NCBI GenBank assembly: GCA_039105265.1
Contig: JAPFFF010000022.1
Coordinates: 62,001 to 126,000, forward strand
Length of the DNA: 64,000 bases
Origin: Tritrichomonas musculus
Lineage: Eukaryota; Parabasalia; Tritrichomonadida; Tritrichomonadidae
Reading direction: 5' to 3'
Shown here piece after piece: positions 57,771 through 64,000 of the stretch; the stretch's first letter is position 1, and each line of letters starts with the position of its first letter. Below the pieces are notes generated by a model, which ran no database searches, had not been told where the DNA came from, and saw nothing but the letters and a program-made list of their open reading frames with translations. Both the position numbers and the translations under genes were made by a program.

Positions 57771-57780
57771 TTTATTTTTG
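57771..57780 (+). promoter_or_regulatory. T-rich upstream motif (TTTATTTTTG)
   Basis: Lies 11 bp before the ATG at 57792; shows that P4 uses the same motif as P2 and P3. Confidence 0.4.
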
Positions 57781-57791
57781 GTTTCACTTAA

Positions 57792-59039
57792 ATGAGTTAT
57801 AGAAGAGATAACACAGAAGATGAACACATTCCGTTACCAATCGAAACGGTTTATAACTCTGTAGTTGATTCGTTAAGAGTTGAAGGTGATCACGGAACCA
57901 CTAAATATTATACCGATAACAATGAACACTTCAACAGAATCTACTTTAAATATCCAGCTGAATGGAGAACATCCAATCTCGGTGAAAAAATAATCGGTGT
58001 TCGTCATATGTCTGTTAAATGGAGAACTGGTTGGATTAAGTTTATCATTTACGTTCGAAAATTTGATAATCATGAATATGACGAACTAATGTATCGTTTC
58101 AGAAGTGCTAACCATGAAATATATGATAAGTTATCATCAGATGAAATACATGAAATAGTTATGGATAATCTACCGGAAAGGTATGTACGAGTATATGAAA
58201 TTCCAGTAAATATCAGAGTAAGATCAAACGATAATTGGGTCGATATTGTTAATCAAATACGAAAAGCTATTGATGATCATAATCTATATAATCATCTGAG
58301 AGAGAAGATCATGGCTAGAGATATAACTCCAGATGACCGAACTACTTTGTTAAAAGAATTAGAAGATATCAAAGATGATTATAGAATCTATTTACAAAGC
58401 GAAGACATTATCATCGAAGATGTGTTCGAAAATAATCAACATATATTGAAATTACGAACAAAAGATTTATACTACTTGGGTGTATTCAGAGAGGTCGATA
58501 TATTAATTATGAGAGCACTTAAAGATAGACGTATTTATCGTCCGTATAGTAACTTTTATACCGGACATCGTAGTGTCAACTATTATAAACATAGATTAAA
58601 TCATGATGGTCAATTAATTCCATATGAAGAACCTGATGAACCTATTGATAAAGATGTTGTTAAAGAATATGAATATAATCAAATCAAATTCGATCCATAT
58701 ACAGCTAGCTTCTTCAATATCGGATCTGATAATCCATTCAAAAACAATATATACGATCTATATCATTATAGCGACCAAGTGATATTGAAGAACATATTAA
58801 CTGATTTGGAGTGTGAAGTTGTAGCTTCATTTGCAACTCAATCGAATCATTATCTTGTTGGTCGAACTAACGAACCATTCTGTCCGATCAAATATTATAA
58901 GTTGAACCATAGCGATGAAACATTTTGGATTGAATTCTACGACAAAAACGAGATTAAGATTCCATTACCAATCAACGATAATGTTGTGTTCACAATGGAC
59001 ATGGTGTTCTTACAAAACCGTAAACTGTTATACTCTTAA
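57792..59039 (+). CDS. P4 candidate minor capsid (penton-like) protein, 415 aa
   Basis: A single open frame of mixed alpha/beta character (IETVYNSVVDSLRVEGDHGT; VRHMSVKWRTGWIKFIIYVR) ending DETFWIEFYDKNEIKIPLPI then NDNVVFTMDMVFLQNRKLLY. The C-terminus resembles that of the P3 109-aa protein and of jelly-roll capsid proteins in general. It lies 10 bp before the integrase gene. The assignment is inferred from pattern and position. Confidence 0.42.
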   Translation: MSYRRDNTEDEHIPLPIETVYNSVVDSLRVEGDHGTTKYYTDNNEHFNRIYFKYPAEWRTSNLGEKIIGVRHMSVKWRTGWIKFIIYVRKFDNHEYDELMYRFRSANHEIYDKLSSDEIHEIVMDNLPERYVRVYEIPVNIRVRSNDNWVDIVNQIRKAIDDHNLYNHLREKIMARDITPDDRTTLLKELEDIKDDYRIYLQSEDIIIEDVFENNQHILKLRTKDLYYLGVFREVDILIMRALKDRRIYRPYSNFYTGHRSVNYYKHRLNHDGQLIPYEEPDEPIDKDVVKEYEYNQIKFDPYTASFFNIGSDNPFKNNIYDLYHYSDQVILKNILTDLECEVVASFATQSNHYLVGRTNEPFCPIKYYKLNHSDETFWIEFYDKNEIKIPLPINDNVVFTMDMVFLQNRKLLYS

Positions 59040-59049
59040 TCCACTATAA

Positions 59050-60113
59050 ATGAGCCGAATCAAGTTCAAGACCATTGATGAAGTTTATTCTAAGTATCCG
59101 ACCAATACGTTATCGAAATTCAAGAGAATCGCTAATAGATATGGTTTCACGGATGATGAAGCTAAAGACTATCTTCAAAACAAAGTCGTTCACGATCAAC
59201 ATATTCCGCCACCAAAGTTCATGCATATCTATTCGAAGATTCAACATGCGTTTCAAATGGATACGTTCATTGGAGATCCAGACTATTTGATGTTCATTAA
59301 CGTTAACACACGTAAAGCATATGCGTATGAGATGATCAATAAAGGTGCTAAACAAGTGGTGAAATCATTAACCGAGTTCATCAAATCAGAACCTGAGTGT
59401 AAGTCCATCATATCAGATGAATATGCATCATACTTATCGAAATCCGTACTCGATTTCATGATATTGTATATACAACAACGACCGATAACGATCATAACAA
59501 ACTCGGTATCATTAATAGATTCATGAGAACCATTCGTGATATGAAAGCTAATGAACCAAACACTGATATACTATCATTAGTAGAATCCTATAACGATATG
59601 CCACATCGATCTCTTAATTATAAATCTCCGAATGAGATAACAGATGAAGATGAGTTAGAGTATATCGATAAGATGGAACGTCAAGTAAATCCATATCATT
59701 TCAAACCTGGTGATCTAGTTAGAGTAGTTCTGGATAAGAGTCCATTAACGAAACGTCGTTCAAATCTATCTAAAGAGTCTTACGTCGTCGATTCCAAAGA
59801 TGGTAATCAGTTTCTAATTCGATCTATCGATGGATCTGTAGATACTGTACCGGGATATAAACTCGTGAAGTCATCCAATAACGTTCCACTAGCGACATCA
59901 ATCAAAGATGGTAAACGCGGTATCGTTAAAGAGATTCAATCTTATAACAAGAAGCGAGATACATATACAATCACATAGGAAGATTCAACCGTTAAAGATA
60001 CTATCAAATCGAAATATCTACGTGAAGGTCATCCAACTAAATTATCGACAATGGAACGTCAATACTGGTTGAATCAAAATACCATCCCCGATCAAATAAG
60101 AAAGTTCATTTAA
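59050..60113 (+). CDS. P4 integrase (divergent, damaged)
   Basis: Matches the Polinton integrase layout: an N-terminal helical region (IDEVYSKYPTNTLSKFKRIA), FIGDPDYLMFINVNTRKAYA and IISDEYASYL with acidic core residues, RTIRDMKANEPNTDI, MPHRSLNYKSPNEITDEDEL, then a beta-rich C-terminal domain (FKPGDLVRVVLDKSPLTKRR) typical of integrase/SH3-like tails. Only distantly similar to P2 and P3. About two breaks. Confidence 0.65.
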
Positions 60114-60123
60114 CTTACTATAA

Positions 60124-60645
60124 ATGACTCAAATCAAGAAAGTTGAAGATCTAATCGAAGACACATTACGTAAGAATCAACGTGATATCGAAATGGCGTT
60201 GATTAAACCACTCGCTCCTGAATATCCATTCTCGTCAAACGGTATCTACTTTCTAATCGGTAAGATGGGAGCTGGTAAATCGTTTTGGATCTGGCGACAC
60301 ATCATGATAACTGAACGACTATTCTCGAAACCGTATTACGGTAAGATCATATTCTGTTCCACGTCTGGTAAACTCGATAAAACAGCTGAAGTACTATCCA
60401 AGAATGTAAAGACCCCTATTGATTACATCAAAGAAGAGAATCTACTTCCATATCTAAAACGACATCTACGACGTAAACTCAAATACTATGCGATGGTCAA
60501 ACATGTGCTATCCAAAATGGTTGAAACTAATGAAGAAATGGCTAGAATCATCCAGAAACACTCGTTAATGGAAATCGAAGATCGAATAGCATATATAGCA
60601 TCCAAGTTAGTTCAGTATCAGACCGCATCGTATCCGTTCAACACG
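60124..60645 (+). CDS. P4 packaging ATPase, N-terminal part
   Basis: Contains Walker A FLIGKMGAGKSFWIWRHIM (about residues 39-57) and KIIFCSTSGKLDKTAEVLSK, as expected for an A32/FtsK-like packaging ATPase, and is preceded by ACTATAA before the ATG. The gene is cut by the P5 left TIR at 60646, so only the first 174 codons remain here. Confidence 0.65.
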
Positions 60646-60795
60646 AGTAGTGATAGTGGACCGTCTGGAGGGGGGATTAAAAAATGACCCCCTCGTCATA
60701 GGGTTTACAGACCCCAAACCTCAGCGCCATGACTCAAAAAATCGCCACTTTTTCAAAATTAGCCCCTCATTTCATTCAAAAATCGGGTAGACACT
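60646..60795 (+). repeat. P5 left terminal sequence
   Basis: About the first 130 bp align with the P2 TIR, including GACCCCCTCGT.ATAGGGTTT and ATCGCCACTTTTTCAAAATT. Beyond that the two differ. The right end is outside the window, so the TIR length is unknown. Confidence 0.8.
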
Positions 60796-60830
60796 TTTGA
60801 ATCTTCATCTTTGAATCTTCATCTTTGAAC
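60796..60830 (+). repeat. 14-bp tandem repeat
   Basis: TTTGAATCTTCATC occurs twice plus a partial third unit, just inside the P5 terminal region. Confidence 0.75.
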
Positions 60831-60941
60831 TTGTTTAGTAGTATATATCAGTCGGTTTCCGTCAGGCTAAAGCCCACCGTCAACACGACTAATGAACAAA
60901 AATAATATGAACTCATTTAATGATTACCATCAATTGATGAT

Positions 60942-61169
60942 TCATTTACTGGACAATTCATTTAATTCATTCTCAAGTTGATGCACTTTATTTTTGAGAC
61001 TGTTGATGTCTTCAATAAGAGATTCACGAACGGCAAGACCATCAGAGCCCAACATTCCTGATTTGATATTGTTGAGACATTGTTTGTAATCATAACACTT
61101 TTCTTTCAATCCTCGTTTGATACGTTTTAATTCTGGTATTTCTTTCTTGTATTCTGTTAGTTCACTCAT
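60942..61169 (-). CDS. P5 helical protein, 75 aa
   Basis: Differs from the P2 75-aa protein at only one residue by eye (NELSSK against NELSNK at the end). It begins 14 bp from the divergent 77-aa gene. Role unknown. Confidence 0.65.
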   Translation of the reverse strand: MSELTEYKKEIPELKRIKRGLKEKCYDYKQCLNNIKSGMLGSDGLAVRESLIEDINSLKNKVHQLENELNELSSK

Positions 61170-61183
61170 TTAATAGCAATTAA
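61170..61183. promoter_or_regulatory. 14-bp gap between divergent P5 start codons
   Basis: TTAATAGCAATTAA, the equivalent of 24383-24396 in P2, with the same length and a near-palindromic sequence. Confidence 0.5.
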
Positions 61184-61417
61184 ATGTCTGCTATTAATCA
61201 AATGAGAACCGTTCATGATGATAAACACAAAAACTATTTTGATAGATTACAATTAACGATGCAAAAGAATAGAACAAAAATAAATTCAGCACCAACAGTG
61301 AAATGTTATAATGAAAAAGGTAATGTATTTCATGAACCTCCACCAAAAACGACTAAATCATTAAATCATCATGATTCACTTAATCATTCTGTGGTTGTCA
61401 GGAGCAACAACATTTAA
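61184..61417 (+). CDS. P5 small basic protein, 77 aa
   Basis: Nearly identical to the P2 protein at 24149-24382 (INQMRTVHDDKHKNYFDRLQ; NSAPTVKCYNEKGNVFHEPP). It overlaps the convergent 158-aa gene by 42 bp, as in P2. Confidence 0.62.
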   Translation: MSAINQMRTVHDDKHKNYFDRLQLTMQKNRTKINSAPTVKCYNEKGNVFHEPPPKTTKSLNHHDSLNHSVVVRSNNI

Positions 61418-61852
61418 TACATATTCATTAATAACTTTTGATTGTTGGTCGACAACGTTTGAAAGCTTATTAATATGTTCTTCAAGTATTTTATTTTTGT
61501 TGTTCAATTGATTTATTAATTCATTGAGTTCGTTAATCGATTCTTTCATTAATGATATATCAGCCTTGATGTTGTCGTTTTCAAGTGTTTTAGTGATTGT
61601 GTTCCCAACTTTCTTCAAATAAATGTCGCCACCACATCGTTTACCGTCTGTACAATTACGTTTAGTGATTTTGTATTCATTACCGTCATTAGTGATGATT
61701 TTATAAATCTTGTTCAAATAGTTAGTCGTTTGTGATTTCATTTGCTCGATATTCTTTTGATAGAACAAATTGAACTCTTCAACTGATTTAAACACTTTTG
61801 ATTCATTAATGTTTTCGTTTATTACTTTAAGCTCATTGATGTTATCATTCAT
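61376..61852 (-). CDS. P5 coiled-coil protein, 158 aa
   Basis: Near copy of the P2 protein at 23714-24190, with the same N-terminal NINELKVINENINESKV repeat, the YKITKRNC.DGKRC.GDIYL core and the same coiled coil. Small differences concentrate in the coiled coil. Confidence 0.65.
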   Translation of the reverse strand: MNDNINELKVINENINESKVFKSVEEFNLFYQKNIEQMKSQTTNYLNKIYKIITNDGNEYKITKRNCTDGKRCGGDIYLKKVGNTITKTLENDNIKADISLMKESINELNELINQLNNKNKILEEHINKLSNVVDQQSKVINEYVLNVVAPDNHRMIK

Positions 61853-61888
61853 TTATATTCAATTTAAATAATTATTTTTCATTGTTTT

Positions 61889-62143
61889 TCATTTAACTTC
61901 ATTCAGTATTGATTTACCAAATTTACCTACTTTGTCGACAGCATTTAATCCTGTATCAATTGCGTCAACTACTTGACCAACACCAGGAATGAATTGTGTA
62001 ATTGGTTTAACTCTGTCCATGATTTGCTTTCCAACATCAACAACTTTTGGAATTGCTTTAACTGCTTTCTGAGCAAATGATTTAACTTTACCGCCAATTG
62101 ATTTAAATGCGTTCTTGATTTTGTTGAATATACCGACACCCAT
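61889..62143 (-). CDS. P5 amphipathic basic protein, 84 aa
   Basis: Relative of the P2 and P3 84-aa proteins: FNKIKNAFKSIGGKVKSFAQ, AIPKVVDVGKQIMDRVKPIT and FIPGVGQVVDAIDTGLNAVD. It is divergent from the capsid gene, with 49 bp between start codons. Confidence 0.7.
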   Translation of the reverse strand: MGVGIFNKIKNAFKSIGGKVKSFAQKAVKAIPKVVDVGKQIMDRVKPITQFIPGVGQVVDAIDTGLNAVDKVGKFGKSILNEVK

Positions 62144-62192
62144 AATTTAATTGATGATAAAAGTGATTTATTTCCTTTTTATTCAATCATAA

Positions 62193-64000
62193 ATGTTATA
62201 CAGAAACGAGAGAGCTCATAATCTTCGCACTGAAACAGGAAACGTTCTTCATGCATTTGAAGAGATGAGAAACATGATTAATGTCAATGACGGTACACGT
62301 TCATTTTCATTTAGAACTGTTGACTGTCATGACCAACCAGCTCCATTTCATCAAGGACAATATTCGCAAATAAGTTTAACACATCCTGACCACTTCATCA
62401 GTGATATTGATAAAGGTTTCTTAACATTTCACGTTAAATTAGATTTACCATTGAATACAGATATGAGTAAATTAAATGAAATCAATGACCCCAACAACTT
62501 GTACAAGCTGTTTGTCGGTTTCAAATCATCAAACCAGTTGTTTGACAGGTTAGAGATTCTTCATAATAATGTCAATGTCGGATACCAACAGAATGAATGC
62601 ATTCGTGAGGGGTTCTTGTATTCATCAGTTAAACCAGAAGCCGAGAAGAAACGCCGTCGATTTGTTCATTCATTGTGGGAAAACATTAGCAACTATTCAC
62701 AGACACATGCAGGAGTTTATGTTAACTTGAATTCATTTAAGAACACAGGAAGAAGTGAAGTCGAATTTGATTTGAATGTTCCTTTTGATGATTTGCTCGC
62801 ATTACAAGCATTTGATTTATTCCCTAATGGAATCATTGGTGATTTATCAATTCGTTTTCAAGTTAGTCCCGCTGGTCTTGTTTGGGCAGTATTAGACCCT
62901 TACACAGTTGCTGAAGCAAAAGTATTTCTTGAAGACAATGATTCAATATCGATGGAAGAATTAAACAGACTAAAGGAAATCAAGGCACGAGGACACCTCA
63001 AACATCAATTCACACAAATCGGTAATCAAGCTGTGATACCAGGACCTGGAGACAATCCAGACCCACCATCACCTGAACCAACACCAACGAAATATCAATT
63101 GAAGTATGAAGTTAGAGAACAATACGTATCTGCATCTGGAGGTGATTTCGATGAACTGATTGAAAATTGTTCATTAATATTTAGCTTTACTGATGATGAA
63201 TTTACTGAACTTGGAATTGAAAAGACTGATGATAATAAAGCAATTTGTCAAGCCCATTATACCAAAGAACATGGTAAATTACCTCAACCATCACATGCAG
63301 GTCATGTTTACGTTAACTTTGTATCTAAAACTGAAGCCAACAAGTTGATGAGCGCTCATTATTCAAAACAAACAGCAACATTAACAGTTAATCGAATGAC
63401 CATCACAGCTTGTAAATCTAATATGCAAGGCTTTGGTGTTTGTGAAGCTACAAGACAAGGAATTGAAGACATTTTAAGACAAGGTTTAATCATTCCTTCA
63501 CAAAAAGTTGATTATCATGCTTTTCCAATCGCTCCAGCAGCTAACGGAATCAAGTCAACATTGAATATCCCATTAATCAATGCAACTAATTTATCAATCA
63601 TGTTTCCAAAGCATCATAATGATTTAACTGTCTTTGAAAACCCAGTTTATCAAAACTGTTTCTTGAATATTGGTGGAAAGAACTTCCCAGACGAAAACGT
63701 TTCAACTATTGGTGCACGATTCTTTGAGAATCAATTAACGGCTGGTGATTTAGATGCAATCACTCTTTCATGCACAAAGGAATTTGAGGATTCGATGACA
63801 ATGCCAAAGAATGACGCTAACGGTAAGAGATACAACAACACAATCAGTGATGCAACATCATTTGTATTCAACATTCAAACAGAACGAGCAAGTGCAGGAT
63901 ATTGTTATGACGGACTTGATGGAGGTTTTGGAAACGTTCAGATACAAGTCAATGGGCAACCAATATATACAGGAGATGATGACACATATTTCAATGTTGT
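62193..64000 (+). CDS. P5 candidate major capsid protein, partial at window edge
   Basis: Open from the ATG at 62193 to the window end (602 codons), following the P3 and P2 proteins throughout: LYRNERAHNLRTETGNVLHA, DHFISDIDKGFLTFHVKLDL, FPNGIIGDLSIRFQVSPAGL and FPDENVSTIGARFFENQLTA. It has the longer middle region with a Pro-rich linker, like P3. Only about 45 residues of the C-terminus should be missing. Confidence 0.72.
   Translation, partial: MLYRNERAHNLRTETGNVLHAFEEMRNMINVNDGTRSFSFRTVDCHDQPAPFHQGQYSQISLTHPDHFISDIDKGFLTFHVKLDLPLNTDMSKLNEINDPNNLYKLFVGFKSSNQLFDRLEILHNNVNVGYQQNECIREGFLYSSVKPEAEKKRRRFVHSLWENISNYSQTHAGVYVNLNSFKNTGRSEVEFDLNVPFDDLLALQAFDLFPNGIIGDLSIRFQVSPAGLVWAVLDPYTVAEAKVFLEDNDSISMEELNRLKEIKARGHLKHQFTQIGNQAVIPGPGDNPDPPSPEPTPTKYQLKYEVREQYVSASGGDFDELIENCSLIFSFTDDEFTELGIEKTDDNKAICQAHYTKEHGKLPQPSHAGHVYVNFVSKTEANKLMSAHYSKQTATLTVNRMTITACKSNMQGFGVCEATRQGIEDILRQGLIIPSQKVDYHAFPIAPAANGIKSTLNIPLINATNLSIMFPKHHNDLTVFENPVYQNCFLNIGGKNFPDENVSTIGARFFENQLTAGDLDAITLSCTKEFEDSMTMPKNDANGKRYNNTISDATSFVFNIQTERASAGYCYDGLDGGFGNVQIQVNGQPIYTGDDDTYFNV

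Larger units (their letters stand above)
57180..60645 (+). mobile_element. Polinton-like element P4, truncated
   Basis: A block of genes all on the plus strand: an acidic protein, a candidate minor capsid protein, integrase and packaging ATPase. Codon and base use differ from P1-P3 (many CGA/CGT, GATCG and TCG words). The proteins are only distantly related, so P4 is a separate lineage. The left limit is uncertain; a hairpin-rich non-coding stretch at 57198-57326 may be its end. The right side is cut by P5 at 60645. Broken, about three or more breaks. Confidence 0.6.
60646..64000. mobile_element. Polinton P5, left part (runs off the window)
   Basis: Begins AGTAGTGATAGTGGACCGTC, like P2, and is inserted in the P4 ATPase gene; the left target copy should be AACACG at 60640-60645. 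It shows the P2-type gene set in mirror order: the 75-aa, 77-aa, 158-aa and 84-aa genes and the candidate capsid gene. The part seen looks intact. It lacks the 68-aa gene found at the P2 end. Confidence 0.82.

Noticed and set aside
60646-60687. Gly-rich tail of the P4 ATPase frame
   Set aside because: It is read-through into the P5 TIR and not part of the ATPase.
1-64000. CRISPR arrays, tRNA or rRNA genes
   Set aside because: No regularly spaced repeats of CRISPR type, no cloverleaf-capable sequence and no rRNA-like conserved blocks were seen.

Overview
The window looks like parabasalid (trichomonad) nuclear DNA, probably Trichomonas or Tritrichomonas type. The reasons are very A+T-rich sequence, long genes without introns, several large Polinton/Maverick elements, pogo/mariner and Merlin-type DNA transposons, and a near-perfect match to the trichomonad initiator (Inr) consensus in one transposon end. 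Almost the whole window is mobile DNA, much of it nested. No rRNA, tRNA or CRISPR array is supported.

Layout. 414-2832 is an apparently complete pogo-like transposon with 124-bp terminal inverted repeats (TIRs) and a TA duplication. 2835-4171 is mostly non-coding. A Merlin-type transposase fragment (4172-4494) abuts a broken Polinton, P1 (4489-4792 and 25193-32245). P1 is split by a second Polinton, P2 (4793-25192), which has identical 210-bp TIRs and the target duplication TACGAA. P2 is unusual: between its left TIR and its gene core (12706 onward) lie 7.7 kb of non-Polinton DNA. That stretch holds an exportin-like HEAT-repeat gene, a 229-bp mariner-type MITE, a fold-back pogo-like transposon and decayed sequence.

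32246-33263 and 55524-56933 are the two sides of a decayed P-element/THAP9-like gene, split by P3 (33264-55517). P3 is the fullest Polinton here, with about 395-bp TIRs and the duplication AAAGTG. Beyond it, 57180-60645 is P4, a divergent Polinton-like lineage with different base use. P4 is cut within its ATPase gene by P5 (60646 to the window end), a relative of P2.

Gene content. P2 and P3 share protein-primed DNA polymerase B with an embedded HNH-like zinc domain, retroviral-type integrase, A32/FtsK-like packaging ATPase, a candidate major capsid protein and a set of small conserved genes of unknown role: an amphipathic 84-aa protein, a 39-43-aa membrane protein, coiled-coil proteins and two genes read from divergent starts 14-15 bp apart. 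P3 adds two freestanding HNH endonucleases, fibre-like proteins with BspA-type leucine-rich repeats, and a 1.2-kb cassette bounded by 42-bp inverted repeats. P1 carries very large fibre-like proteins. A T-rich motif (TTTATTTTTG type) sits just upstream of many starts and may be the elements' own promoter. All Polintons are treated as fossils: P2 and P3 look close to whole with a few breaks, P1 and P4 are clearly broken, and P5 runs off the window.
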